A DNA stretch of 64,000 nucleotides from Pseudooceanicola nitratireducens (GTDB lineage: Bacteria > Pseudomonadota > Alphaproteobacteria > Rhodobacterales > Rhodobacteraceae). The position numbers were made by a program, and so were the translations under genes. The stretch covers positions 192,126-256,125 of the forward strand of contig NZ_FNZG01000002.1 in assembly GCF_900109195.1 (NCBI RefSeq), read 5' to 3'. Positions 26,318 to 36,388 of this stretch are shown here, piece after piece (the first letter of the stretch is position 1; every line of letters starts with the position of its first letter). Under the pieces are notes generated by a model, which worked only from the letters and a program-made list of their open reading frames with translations, was not told the origin of the DNA and did no database searches.

Positions 26318-27082
26318 CTAGAGAAGCCCGTTTGCGCGGAAGCTGAATTCACAGGATTTGCCGATCACCAGGTGGTCATGGATCGTCAGGCCGAGGGCCG
26401 CGGCGGCCTGGGCGACCTGCGCGGTCATGTCGATATCCGGCTGGCTGGGCGTGGGATCGCCCGAGGGGTGGTTGTGCACCAGGATCAGCGCGCTGGCGTT
26501 CAGTTCCAGCGCGCGTTTCACGACCTCGCGCGGGTAGACGGGCACGTGATCCACTGTGCCACGCGCCTGGGGTTCGTCGGCAATCAGGGTGTTCTTGCGG
26601 TCGAGAAAGAGGATGCGGAACTGTTCGGTGTCCCGATGCGCCATGGCGGTCTGGCAATAGTCCAGCAGCGCCTGCCATGAGCTGAGGACAGGCCGGTTCA
26701 GCACCCGGGCCCGCATCAGGCGCTGTGCTGCGGCCTCGATCAGTTTCAGTTCGGCCACGATGGCGCGGCCGATTCTGGGGAGCTTCAGAAGCTCGGCCTC
26801 GGGGGCGGTGATGGTGGCGTCGAAGCTGCCGAAACGGTCCAGAAGCGCGCGGGCGAGGGGCTTCATATCGGTGCGGGCATTGGCCCGGAACAGCACCATT
26901 TCCAGCAGTTCGTAGTCCGGCATGGCATCGGCCCCGCCATCGAGAAAACGATCGCGGAGCCGCGCCCGGTGATCGGCGATATACGAGGGAAGTTTCGCCG
27001 GAGGGGCCGAGGGTGCCGGTTCGCGTGACGTGGCGAACAGGGGCAGCGGAGGTTCGTTGAGTGAGTGGGGCTGCGACGGCAT
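26318..27082 (-). CDS. radC: RadC-family JAB domain protein
   Basis: A 254-residue protein with an N-terminal helix-hairpin-helix region (LLKLPRIGRAIVAELKLIEAA) and a C-terminal JAMM/MPN metalloprotease-like domain: a catalytic Glu in ADEPQARGTVDHV and the metal motif ILVHNHPSGDPTPSQPDIDMT (split here: HNHPSGD with the Asp after). RadC's long-claimed DNA repair role is doubtful; the domain suggests a peptidase or nuclease. Start chosen at 27082; the frame runs open upstream into the repeat region. Confidence 0.88.
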   Translation of the reverse strand: MPSQPHSLNEPPLPLFATSREPAPSAPPAKLPSYIADHRARLRDRFLDGGADAMPDYELLEMVLFRANARTDMKPLARALLDRFGSFDATITAPEAELLKLPRIGRAIVAELKLIEAAAQRLMRARVLNRPVLSSWQALLDYCQTAMAHRDTEQFRILFLDRKNTLIADEPQARGTVDHVPVYPREVVKRALELNASALILVHNHPSGDPTPSQPDIDMTAQVAQAAAALGLTIHDHLVIGKSCEFSFRANGLL

Positions 27083-27219
27083 GGGCGCAGAATGGGGGTG
27101 TTTGGTTAAGGTTGGGTTAATTTCCCGAGGGCGCTGGCGGATATGGAAAAGGCCCCGCGCGGGTGCGTCGGGGCCTTTGATTTGGTGGGGGGCGGTCGCA
27201 GGTGTCGCGGGATGGTGAT

Positions 27220-27376
27220 CCCGGGGCTCCGCCCGCAAAATGACCGAAAGGTCCACTGGACCTTTCGTCCGCGCCCGAGGGCGCGGATGTTGGTCCCGGG
27301 GCTCCGCCCGTGATGTCCCCACAACCTCCACTGGAGGTTTTGCCTGCGCCCTTCGGGGCGCAGGTTCGGGACATCA
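27220..27376. repeat. Two tandem 75-bp hairpin units with covariation
   Basis: Two units begin with the same CCCGGGGCTCCGCCCG (27220 and 27295). Each then has two hairpins with different sequence but preserved pairing: unit 1 GAAAGGTCC-ACT-GGACCTTTC and CCGCGCCC-GA-GGGCGCGG; unit 2 AACCTCC-ACT-GGAGGTT and CCTGCGCCC-TTCG-GGGCGCAGG. In unit 2 an outer stem TGATGTCCC/GGGACATCA encloses both hairpins, and its distal arm overlaps the dnaJ stop codon. The 290 bases between radC and dnaJ hold nothing else I recognise. Confidence 0.75.
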
Positions 27377-28516
27377 CCCCTTCATGCTATCCCAGAAGCC
27401 GCGGACGGATTTCAGGAAATCCCTGTTCTCGGGGCTGTTTTCCTCGGACAGCTCGTTGAATTCCTTCAACAGTTCCTTCTGGCGCGCGGTCAGGTTGACC
27501 GGCGTTTCGACCGCAAGTTCGATCATCATGTCGCCGGCACCGCCGCCGCGCAGGGCGGGCATGCCCTTGCCGCGCAGGCGCATTTGGCGACCGGATTGCG
27601 AGCCTTCGGGGATCTTTACGCGGGACCGTCCGCCGTCGATGGTCGGGACCTCGATATCGCCACCAAGGGCCGCGGTCGTCATCGACACGGGCACGCGGCA
27701 GAAGAGGTTCGGACCCTCGCGTTCAAAGATCTTGTGGGCCTCGACCTCGATGAAGATGTACAGGTCGCCCGCAGGACCGCCGCGCATCCCGGCCTCGCCC
27801 TCTCCGCCAAGGCGGATGCGGGTGCCGGTTTCGACACCGGCAGGGATGTTCACCGACAGCGACCGGTCGCGTTCGACGCGACCCATGCCGTGGCAGACCT
27901 TGCAGGGGTTCTTGATGATCTGGCCGGCGCCGGAACAGGTCGGACAGGTGCGTTCAACGGTGAAGAAGCCCTGCTGCGCGCGGACCTTGCCCATGCCGGA
28001 ACAGGTCGGGCAGGTGGCGGGTTCGGACCCGCCTTCGGCGCCAGAGCCGTTGCATTCGCCACATTGCACCGAGGTCGGCACCTGGATCGTCTTCTGAAGG
28101 CCGTTGTAGGCATCTTCAAGCGAGACGCGCAGGTTGTAGCGCAGGTCGGACCCGCGCGTCGCGCGCTGACGTCCGCCGCCGCCACGCTGGCCCATGAAAT
28201 CGCCGAAGAGATCGTCGAAGACGTCGGAAAAGGCGCTGGCGAAATCGCCCTGCTGGCCGCCGCCGGGACGCCCGCCACCGCCCATGCCGCCTTCGAAGGC
28301 GGCGTGGCCAAAGCGGTCATAGGCCGCCTTCTTGTCGGCGTCCTTGAGGCAATCGTAGGCCTCGTTCACTTCCTTGAACTGCTCTTCCGCCTTGGGGTTG
28401 TCCGAATTGCGGTCGGGATGCAGTTCCTTGGCCTTCTTGCGATAGGCCTTCTTGATGTCGTCAGCGCTGGAGCCCTTCGGCACGCCCAGCACGTCGTAAT
28501 AGTCACGTTTTGCCAT
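27374..28516 (-). CDS. dnaJ: Chaperone DnaJ
   Basis: Co-chaperone that stimulates DnaK ATPase and delivers clients. The 380-residue protein has the J domain with HPD ([10 protein letters not shown]), a Gly/Phe-rich linker, four zinc-finger repeats ([32 protein letters not shown]), and the C-terminal client-binding domain. It follows dnaK on the same strand after about 80 bases. The last codons overlap a repeat's outer stem. Confidence 0.97.
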   Translation of the reverse strand: MAKRDYYDVLGVPKGSSADDIKKAYRKKAKELHPDRNSDNPKAEEQFKEVNEAYDCLKDADKKAAYDRFGHAAFEGGMGGGGRPGGGQQGDFASAFSDVFDDLFGDFMGQRGGGGRQRATRGSDLRYNLRVSLEDAYNGLQKTIQVPTSVQCGECNGSGAEGGSEPATCPTCSGMGKVRAQQGFFTVERTCPTCSGAGQIIKNPCKVCHGMGRVERDRSLSVNIPAGVETGTRIRLGGEGEAGMRGGPAGDLYIFIEVEAHKIFEREGPNLFCRVPVSMTTAALGGDIEVPTIDGGRSRVKIPEGSQSGRQMRLRGKGMPALRGGGAGDMMIELAVETPVNLTARQKELLKEFNELSEENSPENRDFLKSVRGFWDSMKG

Positions 28517-28595
28517 ATGGGTGGTCCCCCTTCAGGAACGGATAGGGCCGGCCCGCCCGAAGGTGGACCGGCCCCAGAGGTTCCAGCGCGGTCAA

Positions 28596-30509
28596 TTAAG
28601 CCCGCTTGTTGTCATCGAGATCTTCGAAGTCGGCGTCGACGATGTCGTCGTCGTCACCGGCCGGACCGGAATCCGCCGCAGTGGGTTCGTCGTCCGCTTC
28701 GTCCTGGCTGGCCTTGTAGATCGCCTCGCCCAGTTTCATGGCCGATTCGGTCACGTTCTGGATGCCGGATTTGATCTTCTCGGCGTTGTCGGTCTCAAGT
28801 TCGTCCTTGAGCGCGGCAATGGCCAGTTCGATCGCTTCGATGGTCGAGGGGTCGACCTTGTCCGCGTGCTCTTCCATCGACTTCTCGGTCGAGTGGATGA
28901 GGCTTTCGGCCTGGTTCTTGGCTTCGATCAGCTCGCGGCGTTCCTTGTCCGCCTCGGCGTTCTCCTCGGCGTCCTTGACCATCTGTTCGATGTCCGCATC
29001 GGACAGACCGCCCGAGGCCTGGATGGTGATCTTCTGTTCCTTGTTCGTGCCCTTGTCCTTGGCCGAAACAGACACGATGCCGTTGGCGTCGATGTCGAAG
29101 GTCACCTCGATCTGGGGCATGCCGCGGGGCGCCGGCGGGATCTGTTCAAGGTTGAACTGACCCAGCATCTTGTTGTCGGCCGCCATTTCACGTTCACCCT
29201 GGAACACGCGGATGGTCACGGCGTTCTGGTTGTCCTCGGCGGTCGAGAAGACCTGGGACTTCTTGGTCGGGATCGTCGTGTTGCGGTCGATCAGGCGGGT
29301 GAAGACACCGCCCAGGGTTTCGATACCCAGGGACAGCGGGGTCACGTCCAGAAGAACAACGTCCTTCACGTCACCCTGCAGAACACCGGCCTGGATCGCG
29401 GCACCAAGGGCCACGACTTCGTCGGGGTTCACACCCTTGTGGGGTTCCTTGCCGAAGAACTTGGTCACTTCTTCGATGACTTTCGGCATGCGGGTCATAC
29501 CGCCGACCAGGACGACTTCGTCGATATCCGAGGTGGACAGACCGGCGTCTTTCAGGGCGGCCTGGCAGGGCTTCATCGAGGCCTTGATCAGGTCACCGAC
29601 CAGCTGTTCCAGCTTGGAGCGCGTGAGCTTCATGACCATGTGCAGCGGCTGACCGTTGGAGCCCATGGAGATGAACGGCTGGTTGATTTCGGTCGACTGC
29701 GAGGAGGACAGTTCGATCTTGGCCTTTTCGGCAGCTTCTTTCAGACGCTGCAGGGCCATCTTGTCCTGGGTCAGGTCGACGTTGTGTTCCTTTTTGAACT
29801 CATCCGCCAGGTAGTTGACGATGCGCATGTCAAAGTCTTCACCACCCAGGAACGTGTCGCCGTTGGTGGATTTCACTTCGAACAACCCGTCGTCGATTTC
29901 CAGGATGGTCACGTCGAAGGTACCACCGCCAAGGTCATAGACCGCGATGGTGTGGCTGTCTTCCTTGTCCAGACCATAGGCCAGCGCGGCGGCGGTCGGT
30001 TCGTTGATGATGCGCAGCACTTCCAGGCCGGCGATCTTGCCGGCGTCCTTGGTGGCCTGACGCTGTGCGTCGTTGAAGTAGGCCGGGACCGTGATGACGG
30101 CCTGGGTCACTTCTTCACCAAGATAGGATTCCGCGGTTTCCTTCATCTTGCCAAGGATGAATGCCGAGATCTGCGAAGGCGAATACTTCTCGCCCTTGGC
30201 TTCGACCCAGGCGTCGCCGTTGCCGCCGTTGACGACGTTGAACGGCAGGTTCTTCTTGTCCTTGGCCAGATCCGCATCATCCGCGCGGCGGCCGATCAGA
30301 CGTTTCACACCGAAGATGGTGTTGGAGGCGTTGGTGACAGCCTGGCGCTTTGCAGACTGACCGACGAGACGCTCTTCGTCGGTGAAGGCGACGATGGACG
30401 GCGTGGTCCGTGCCCCTTCGGAGTTTTCGATGACCTTCGGCTGCGAGCCGTCCATGATGGCCACGCAGGAGTTGGTGGTGCCAAGGTCGATACCGATCAC
30501 TTTGGACAT
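28596..30509 (-). CDS. dnaK: Chaperone DnaK (Hsp70)
   Basis: A 637-residue Hsp70. The ATPase domain starts [20 protein letters not shown] and has [16 protein letters not shown] and [13 protein letters not shown]; the substrate domain and helical lid end in the acidic tail [13 protein letters not shown]. The start at 30509 has an AAGGGA site and follows a sigma-32-type promoter at 30620-30651. It is the first gene of dnaK-dnaJ; grpE is not in the window. Confidence 0.98.
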   Translation of the reverse strand: MSKVIGIDLGTTNSCVAIMDGSQPKVIENSEGARTTPSIVAFTDEERLVGQSAKRQAVTNASNTIFGVKRLIGRRADDADLAKDKKNLPFNVVNGGNGDAWVEAKGEKYSPSQISAFILGKMKETAESYLGEEVTQAVITVPAYFNDAQRQATKDAGKIAGLEVLRIINEPTAAALAYGLDKEDSHTIAVYDLGGGTFDVTILEIDDGLFEVKSTNGDTFLGGEDFDMRIVNYLADEFKKEHNVDLTQDKMALQRLKEAAEKAKIELSSSQSTEINQPFISMGSNGQPLHMVMKLTRSKLEQLVGDLIKASMKPCQAALKDAGLSTSDIDEVVLVGGMTRMPKVIEEVTKFFGKEPHKGVNPDEVVALGAAIQAGVLQGDVKDVVLLDVTPLSLGIETLGGVFTRLIDRNTTIPTKKSQVFSTAEDNQNAVTIRVFQGEREMAADNKMLGQFNLEQIPPAPRGMPQIEVTFDIDANGIVSVSAKDKGTNKEQKITIQASGGLSDADIEQMVKDAEENAEADKERRELIEAKNQAESLIHSTEKSMEEHADKVDPSTIEAIELAIAALKDELETDNAEKIKSGIQNVTESAMKLGEAIYKASQDEADDEPTAADSGPAGDDDDIVDADFEDLDDNKRA

Positions 30510-30619
30510 GTTTTCAATCCCTTTCACTTAAGGCGATAGTTCCGGAGACGGACCCGAGTAACGGCATCCGCCACCGCCTGACTGGCGGCGGTCAGAGAGC
30601 TGTCCGCCGCGCTTCTGGG

Positions 30620-30651
30620 CGTATATAAGGAGGGGTGTTTCGCCCTGCAAG
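30620..30651 (-). promoter_or_regulatory. Sigma-32 (RpoH) promoter of dnaK
   Basis: On the minus strand, CTTG-N18-CTTATATACG, which fits the alphaproteobacterial heat-shock consensus CTTG-N17/18-CYTATNTNNG at every specified position. It places the transcript start roughly 100 bases before dnaK. The alkB gene starts on the other strand about 80 bases away. Confidence 0.8.
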
Positions 30652-30732
30652 ACGGGCATGAGGCAGGAATCGGCAAAATTGACGCAATGTGGCGACAAAG
30701 CCCGGGAAAACGGCGCAAAAAGGGCTGAAAAC

Positions 30733-31338
30733 ATGGTAAACCGCATCAATTTGCGCGGTTTTGACATCTACAAGGGCTATCTGGACGCGGCGGCGCAGGC
30801 CGATCTGATCGGGGCGTTGCGCGGGGTTCTGAAGGCCGCGCCGCTGTTCTCTCCGACGACGCGCTTTGGCAAGCAGATGTCGGTGCGGATGACCTCGGCC
30901 GGGGAGTACGGCTGGTATTCGGATGCCTCGGGCTATCGCTATGAACGCCGCCACCCCTCGGGCGTGGATTGGCCGCCGATCCCCGATCAGGTGCTGCAGA
31001 TCTGGCGCGACCTGACCGGGGCGCATCGCGATCCGCAGTGCTGCCTGGTGAACTACTACGGCGAAGACGCGCGGATGGGCATGCACCAGGACCGGGACGA
31101 GGCGGACTTCAGCTATCCGGTGCTTTCGATTTCGCTTGGCGATGACGGGCTGTTCCGCATCGGCAACGAAGACCGGGGCGGCAGGACCGAGTCGCTTTGG
31201 CTGGCGTCGGGGGACGTGGTGGTGATGGGCGGTCCGGCGCGGCTGTTGCATCACGGGGTGGACCGGATCCGGTTCGGATCCTCGCGGGTGATGCCAAAGG
31301 GCGGGCGGATCAACCTGACCTGCCGCGTGGTGGATTAG
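30733..31338 (+). CDS. alkB: AlkB-type 2-oxoglutarate/Fe(II) dioxygenase
   Basis: Oxidative demethylase for alkylated DNA or RNA. The 201-residue product has the iron-binding HQD (GMHQDRDEADFSYPVLSISLGD), the distal His in LLHHGVDRI, and the 2-oxoglutarate-binding arginines in FGSSRVMPKGGRINLTCR. ATG 30733 follows AAGGG; the frame is open upstream across the dnaK promoter. It diverges from dnaK and its stop overlaps the end of the convergent permease gene by four bases. Confidence 0.9.
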   Translation: MVNRINLRGFDIYKGYLDAAAQADLIGALRGVLKAAPLFSPTTRFGKQMSVRMTSAGEYGWYSDASGYRYERRHPSGVDWPPIPDQVLQIWRDLTGAHRDPQCCLVNYYGEDARMGMHQDRDEADFSYPVLSISLGDDGLFRIGNEDRGGRTESLWLASGDVVVMGGPARLLHHGVDRIRFGSSRVMPKGGRINLTCRVVD

Positions 31339-32156
31339 CGTTTCGCGTCCCAGGACAGCGACACGTGGCGACGGGTGTAGAATTCGCCCATCAGCCCCAG
31401 CATGCACAGTCCGACCCCGACCAGAAGCGGATAGGTGATCGAGGAATTGTGCGGCGTGTAGTTCAGGAAGACGAAACCGCGGCACTGGTCGATGGCGTGG
31501 AACAGCGGGTTCCAGTCGAACATCGCCACCATGTAGCCGGGCAGGGAATTCGCCACGAACATCTTGCCCGAGGCGATCATGTTCGCCCGCTGGTAGACCT
31601 GCGAAAAGACCGACACGAACTGCGGGGCCCAGGGGCGCAGCGACAGCAGCACCAGCCCGACGCCGATCCCGGTGAACCAGGCCAGCAGAAGCATCCCCAT
31701 GGCATAGACCGGCTGATCAATGGTGATCGGGGTGAAGGCCACGTGATAGACAAAGAGGATCAGGAACAGCGAAAGCACCTGGATATACAGCGTCGACAGC
31801 GCCGCAGCCCCGATCATGACGGCGGTGTTCATCGGGGCGTGTTTCATCATCGGCGACGTCGCCGTGCCCGCGCCCGCCACCGCGCCCAGGGTCTTCACAT
31901 GGGTCATGTAAAGGAAGATCCCCGACATCAGGTACAGCAGGAAATCGCCCCGGATTGCATTGCGGCGCATGCCGAGGATTTCGAACATGGCGTAGAAGGA
32001 CAGGACGAAGATCACCGCCTGAAGCATGTTGATGAAGATCGACCAGAGGGCGTGGCGATGCGACACCCGGATGGAATGCACCGCCGAATGATAGATCAGC
32101 TCGCCTATGGCGATGGCCGACCCGAATTTAGAGCGGTTTACTCTCTGCTCAAACAT
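31335..32156 (-). CDS. ABC-2 type polysaccharide-export permease
   Basis: A 273-residue inner-membrane protein with about six hydrophobic segments in the ABC-2 (KpsM/RfbA-type) layout, which moves polysaccharide across the inner membrane. Recognisable stretches are LWSIFINMLQAVIFVLSFYAMFEI, split as two helices, and the conserved end FDWNPLFHAIDQCRGFVFLNY that occurs in capsule exporters. No ATP-binding partner gene is in the window, so it lies elsewhere. It diverges from the cysQ-glycosyltransferase-sulfotransferase run. Confidence 0.83.
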   Translation of the reverse strand: MFEQRVNRSKFGSAIAIGELIYHSAVHSIRVSHRHALWSIFINMLQAVIFVLSFYAMFEILGMRRNAIRGDFLLYLMSGIFLYMTHVKTLGAVAGAGTATSPMMKHAPMNTAVMIGAAALSTLYIQVLSLFLILFVYHVAFTPITIDQPVYAMGMLLLAWFTGIGVGLVLLSLRPWAPQFVSVFSQVYQRANMIASGKMFVANSLPGYMVAMFDWNPLFHAIDQCRGFVFLNYTPHNSSITYPLLVGVGLCMLGLMGEFYTRRHVSLSWDAKR

Positions 32157-32308
32157 TGTGGTGATCCCAAAGGGGGTTGCCCGTTCATGACACGGAATGC
32201 TTGCCGATCCCTTGAGCGCCGATCATAACGACCCCAAGCCATCGTGGCAATTCACGCCGCGATATCGGGATTATGCCGGGCCACACCCGGAAATTGCAGG
32301 AGAGAACA

Positions 32309-33106
32309 TTGGATTACGCAAAGCTGGAAACCGTCATGCGCCGCCTCGCGCTGGAAGCGGGCGACAAGATCATGGAGATCTACAACTCGGACGATTTCGA
32401 GGTGAAGACCAAGTCGGACGCCAGCCCCGTGACCGAAGCGGACGAAGCCGCGGATGCGCTGATCTCGGCCGGGCTGCGCGCGGCCTTCCCGGACGTGACC
32501 CTGGTGACCGAAGAACAGGCCACCACCCACACGGAAACCGCGACCACCTTCCTGATCGTCGATCCGCTGGACGGCACCAAGGAATTCGTCAATCGGCGTG
32601 GCGATTTTACCGTGAACATCGGCTGGGTCGAAGACGGTGTGCCGGTGCGCGGCGTGGTCTATGCGCCCGCCCGGGACCGCATGTTCTATACCCTTGCCGA
32701 TGGCAGCGCGGTCGAGGAATTCGGCCCCTTCGACAAGGACAAGGTCGGTGAGGTCAAGCCGATCCGCGTGGCCGAGGCCGACAATGATGCCCTGCGCATC
32801 GTCGCGTCGAAATCGCACCGCGACCAGGCGACCGACGATTACATCGCCAAGTACAAGGCGGCCGACATGAAAAGCGCGGGATCGTCGCTGAAGTTCTGCC
32901 TGGTCGCCACCGGTGAGGCCGACATCTATCCGCGCATCGGGCGCACGATGGAATGGGACACGGCCGCCGGTCATGCGGTTGTCACGGGCGCGGGCGGCAA
33001 GGTGCTGCGCTTCGACAACCATGAACCGCTGGCCTACGGCAAGGAAGACTTTGCCAACCCCTTCTTCATCGTGACCTCGCCCTCGGTCGATCTGAAGCCC
33101 GCCTGA
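32309..33106 (+). CDS. cysQ: 3'(2'),5'-bisphosphate nucleotidase CysQ
   Basis: Dephosphorylates PAP, the by-product of PAPS use, and PAPS itself. The 265-residue inositol-monophosphatase-fold enzyme has the metal sites in TEADEAADALI, VTEEQA, VDPLDGTKEFVNRRGDFTVN and EWDTAAGHAV. A TTG start at 32309 fits AGGAGA upstream; the frame is open further up without a site. It is the first gene of the plus-strand glycan run that ends in a sulfotransferase, which would be a PAP source. Confidence 0.9.
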   Translation: MDYAKLETVMRRLALEAGDKIMEIYNSDDFEVKTKSDASPVTEADEAADALISAGLRAAFPDVTLVTEEQATTHTETATTFLIVDPLDGTKEFVNRRGDFTVNIGWVEDGVPVRGVVYAPARDRMFYTLADGSAVEEFGPFDKDKVGEVKPIRVAEADNDALRIVASKSHRDQATDDYIAKYKAADMKSAGSSLKFCLVATGEADIYPRIGRTMEWDTAAGHAVVTGAGGKVLRFDNHEPLAYGKEDFANPFFIVTSPSVDLKPA

Positions 33107-33119
33107 TCGGGCATCGGTC

Positions 33120-34361
33120 ATGACACAGCCGGCGGTTTCGGTCATCGTGGTCAGCAAGGGGCGGGGCAAAAGCCTGGCCCTGACGCTGACCGGGCTGATC
33201 CGCCAGCTGTATGCCCCATACGAGATCATCGTGGTCGCCGATGCCGAAGGCATCAGCACCGTGAAGGCCATGTGGCTTGAGGACAAGGTGAAGGCAGTAC
33301 CCTTCGCCGATCCCAACATCAGCCTGGCACGGAACATCGGTGTCTCGGTCGCGGCGGGCGAGGTGATCGCCTTTCTCGACGATGACGCGGTGCCCGAACC
33401 GACCTGGCTGACCCATCTGACGGCCCCGTTCAACGATCCGCAGGTCTCGGCCGTGGGGGGCTATGTGATCGGGCGCAACGGCATATCCTTTCAGTGGACC
33501 GCCCGCGCCATCGACTATGCCGCGCGCGAGGTCGCGCTGGACGTGGAAGGCGACAGGCCCGTCGCCCTGACCCCGCCGCGCGGACAGGCAGTGAAAACCG
33601 AAGGCACCAACATGGCCTTCCGCCGGTCCGACCTGGTGCAGGTCGGCGGGTTCGATCCGGCGTATCACTTCTACCTGGACGATGCGGACCTGAACATGCG
33701 GCTGGCCAAGGCCGGGCGCGTCACCGCTATTGCCCCTTTGGCCCAGGTGCATCACGCCTTTGCGCCGTCGCCCCGGCGTGGGGCGGACCGCGTGCCCAAG
33801 GATCTGTATGAAATTGGGGCCAGCCTGCAGGTCTATCTGCGTCGTCACTGCCCCGAGGCCGAGCGTGCCGCCGTGATCGACCAGTTCCGCGCCGATCAGC
33901 AGGCGCGGCTGATCCGCCACCTGGTTACCGGCGGGCTGGAGCCGCGCGATGTCACCCGGCTGCGCAACCGCCTGGACGAAGGGCTGGCCGCCGGGCTGGG
34001 TCGGGTGCTCTATCGTCTGCCCGAGCTTCCGCATCCGTCAGAGCCGTTCCTGCCGTTTGAAAGCCGCGCGACCCAGCCCGGCACCGTGATCGCCGGACGC
34101 TGGTTCGAAGCGCGCCGCCTGCGGGACCGGGCGGCCCGCCGCGCAGAAAGGGGCGAAATCACGTCGCTGTTTCTTTTCTCGCCAAATACGCTATTTCATA
34201 CGGTAAAGATGACCCCGCAGGGGGTCTGGGAACAACGTGGTGGTCTTTGGGGCAGAAGCCTGCGGTCGGATCCGATTTTCCGGCCCACCACATTCAGACG
34301 GCGCATGCTGCGGGAAATCGCACGTGTCGCCAAGGTACGCGGGATACCGCGTGATAATTGA
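33120..34361 (+). CDS. Glycosyltransferase, GT2 family
   Basis: A 413-residue GT-A enzyme. It opens with SVIVVSKGRGKSLALTLTGL, has the nucleotide/metal DxD in AFLDDDAVPEPTWL, a mid-domain TEGTNMAFRRSDLVQVGGFD, and DDADLNMRLAKAGR as the late acidic motif. About 110 C-terminal residues beyond the catalytic domain are basic and of unknown role. It follows cysQ after 13 bases and precedes galU, so it belongs to the glycan operon. Sugar and acceptor unknown. Confidence 0.87.
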   Translation: MTQPAVSVIVVSKGRGKSLALTLTGLIRQLYAPYEIIVVADAEGISTVKAMWLEDKVKAVPFADPNISLARNIGVSVAAGEVIAFLDDDAVPEPTWLTHLTAPFNDPQVSAVGGYVIGRNGISFQWTARAIDYAAREVALDVEGDRPVALTPPRGQAVKTEGTNMAFRRSDLVQVGGFDPAYHFYLDDADLNMRLAKAGRVTAIAPLAQVHHAFAPSPRRGADRVPKDLYEIGASLQVYLRRHCPEAERAAVIDQFRADQQARLIRHLVTGGLEPRDVTRLRNRLDEGLAAGLGRVLYRLPELPHPSEPFLPFESRATQPGTVIAGRWFEARRLRDRAARRAERGEITSLFLFSPNTLFHTVKMTPQGVWEQRGGLWGRSLRSDPIFRPTTFRRRMLREIARVAKVRGIPRDN

Positions 34362-34497
34362 CTAGGGTGCCCGCTCATTGAACCATTAACCATCCAGAAA
34401 CGCTGTTTTTGCGGCATGAAGGGTGATTGACAGGTGATTCTCTGACATATTGCGGGCCAAGGCCCATCCAGCAGTTTGCAAAAGGCTAAGACAAATT

Positions 34498-35391
34498 ATG
34501 AAGAACAAGATCTCCAAGGCGATTTTCCCCGTGGCAGGACTGGGGACGCGCTTCCTTCCGGCAACGAAATCCATTCCCAAGGAAATCATGTCCCTGGTGG
34601 ACCGCCCGCTGATCCAATACGCCATCGACGAGGCGCGCGCGGCCGGCATCAAGGAATTCATCTTCGTCACCTCGCGCGGGAAAGCCGCGCTTGAGGATTA
34701 CTTTGACCACGCGCCCCAGCTTGAGGCCGAGCTGAAGAAGAAGGGCAAGACCGAGCTGCTGGAAGAGGTCAAGAACACCTCGATGGACAGCGGCGCGATC
34801 GCCTATATCCGCCAGCACAAGCCCCTGGGCCTGGGTCACGCCGTCTGGTGTGCCCGCCGCCTGATCGGCAACGAACCCTTCGCGGTCATCCTGCCCGACG
34901 ACATCATCGCGGCGGAAAAGCCCTGCCTGCAGCAGATGGTCGAAGCTTTTGAAGAAAACCCCGGCAACATGGTCGCCGCGATGGAAGTCCCGAAGGAACG
35001 CGTCAGCTCCTACGGGGTGCTGGACATCAAGGAAGACATGGGGTCGCTGGTTTCGGTCAAGGGCATGGTCGAAAAGCCGCCGGCGGGTGAAGAGCCGTCG
35101 AACCTGGCGGTGATCGGGCGCTATCTTCTGACGCCGCAGATCCTGAAGAATCTGAACATGAAGCAGACCGGGGCCGGCGGGGAAATCCAGCTGACCGACG
35201 CCATCGCGCATGAGATCACCGAAGGCCGTCCGGTCTATGGCTACCGCTTCCGCGGCCAGCGTTTCGACTGCGGCTCCAAGTCCGGCTACCTGCAGGCGAC
35301 CGTGTCCTTCGCGCTGTCGCGCCCGGAACTGCGCGACGACCTGATGGGCTTCCTGCGCGAAGTCGTGAACGTCGAACAGGCCGCCGAATAA
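34498..35391 (+). CDS. galU: UTP-glucose-1-phosphate uridylyltransferase
   Basis: Makes UDP-glucose from UTP and glucose-1-phosphate. The 297-residue protein has GLGTRFLPATKSIPKEIMSL at the N-terminus, VILPDDII and the C-terminal GYRFRGQRFDCGSKSGYLQAT. ATG 34498 is the family-consistent start. The gene is followed by galE after 13 bases, which would give UDP-galactose for the surrounding glycosyltransferases. Confidence 0.95.
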   Translation: MKNKISKAIFPVAGLGTRFLPATKSIPKEIMSLVDRPLIQYAIDEARAAGIKEFIFVTSRGKAALEDYFDHAPQLEAELKKKGKTELLEEVKNTSMDSGAIAYIRQHKPLGLGHAVWCARRLIGNEPFAVILPDDIIAAEKPCLQQMVEAFEENPGNMVAAMEVPKERVSSYGVLDIKEDMGSLVSVKGMVEKPPAGEEPSNLAVIGRYLLTPQILKNLNMKQTGAGGEIQLTDAIAHEITEGRPVYGYRFRGQRFDCGSKSGYLQATVSFALSRPELRDDLMGFLREVVNVEQAAE

Positions 35392-35404
35392 GCGGATCGG
35401 TACT

Positions 35405-36388
35405 GTGGACAAGGTTCTTGTTACCGGCGGGGCCGGGTATATCGGGTCCCATGCCTGCAAGGCGCTGAAGGCCGCGGGGTTCATCCCCGTGACCTACGAT
35501 TCGCTGGTGACCGGCTGGGAAGATGCGGTGAAATTCGGGCCCTTCGAAAAGGGCGACCTGCTGGACCGCGCGCGGCTGGACCAGGTCTTCAACGAACATC
35601 AGCCGATCGCCGTGATGCATTTCGCCGCCCTCAGCCAGGTCGGGGAATCGATGCAGAAGCCCGGGCTCTACTGGCAGAACAACGTCGAAGGGTCACGCAA
35701 CCTGATCGAGGCCGCCTGCGACGCGGGCTGCATGAATTTCGTCTTCTCCTCGACCTGCGCGACCTATGGCGACCAGGACAACGTGGTGCTGGACGAGGAT
35801 TCGGCCCAGCTTCCGATCAATGCCTATGGCGGGTCGAAGCGCGCGATCGAAGACATGCTGCGCGATTTCGGTGCGGCCACGGGGCTGCGTCACGTGATCT
35901 TCCGCTACTTCAACGTGGCGGGCGGCGATCCCGAGGCCGAGGTGGGCGAATTCCACCAGCCCGAGACGCATCTGATTCCCCTGATGCTGGATGCCATTGC
36001 CGGGAAACGCGATGCGCTGACCGTCTTTGGCACCGATTACGACACGCCGGATGGGACCTGCATACGCGATTATGTGCATGTGTGTGACCTTGTGGACGCA
36101 CACATCCTTGGGTTGAAATGGCTGATGGACGGCAAGGCCAGTCGGGTGTTTAATCTGGGCACTGGCACCGGCTTTTCCGTGAAGCAGGTCATCGATCATT
36201 CCCGCGCGGTCACCAATCAGGCCGTGCCGTACAAAGAGGGACCGCGCAGACCCGGCGATTGCACCAAGCTTGTTTCCGGTTCGACCCGTGCAAAGGCCGA
36301 ACTTGGCTGGGCCCCGAACCGGTCCACGCTTGATCAGATGATTGCCGATGCCTGGCGGTGGCATCAAACTGGGCACTACAGCAAATAA
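35405..36388 (+). CDS. galE: UDP-glucose 4-epimerase
   Basis: Interconverts UDP-glucose and UDP-galactose. The 327-residue SDR enzyme starts at a GTG and has the Rossmann motif VTGGAGYIGSHA, the catalytic Ser/Tyr/Lys (SSTCATYGDQ, INAYGGSKRAIED), and C-terminal GRPVYG-type sequence typical of GalE (KEGPRRPGDCTKLV). It overlaps the next glycosyltransferase by about 41 bases if that gene starts at 36348. Confidence 0.94.
   Translation: MDKVLVTGGAGYIGSHACKALKAAGFIPVTYDSLVTGWEDAVKFGPFEKGDLLDRARLDQVFNEHQPIAVMHFAALSQVGESMQKPGLYWQNNVEGSRNLIEAACDAGCMNFVFSSTCATYGDQDNVVLDEDSAQLPINAYGGSKRAIEDMLRDFGAATGLRHVIFRYFNVAGGDPEAEVGEFHQPETHLIPLMLDAIAGKRDALTVFGTDYDTPDGTCIRDYVHVCDLVDAHILGLKWLMDGKASRVFNLGTGTGFSVKQVIDHSRAVTNQAVPYKEGPRRPGDCTKLVSGSTRAKAELGWAPNRSTLDQMIADAWRWHQTGHYSK

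Noticed and set aside
28521..30539. A 672-residue open frame antisense to dnaK
   Set aside because: Shadow of the dnaK codon pattern; composition is typical of antisense frames in GC-rich DNA.
34400..34470. A sigma-70 promoter just before galU (TTGACA at about 34426)
   Set aside because: No -10 box at a usable spacing could be seen; left out of the features.
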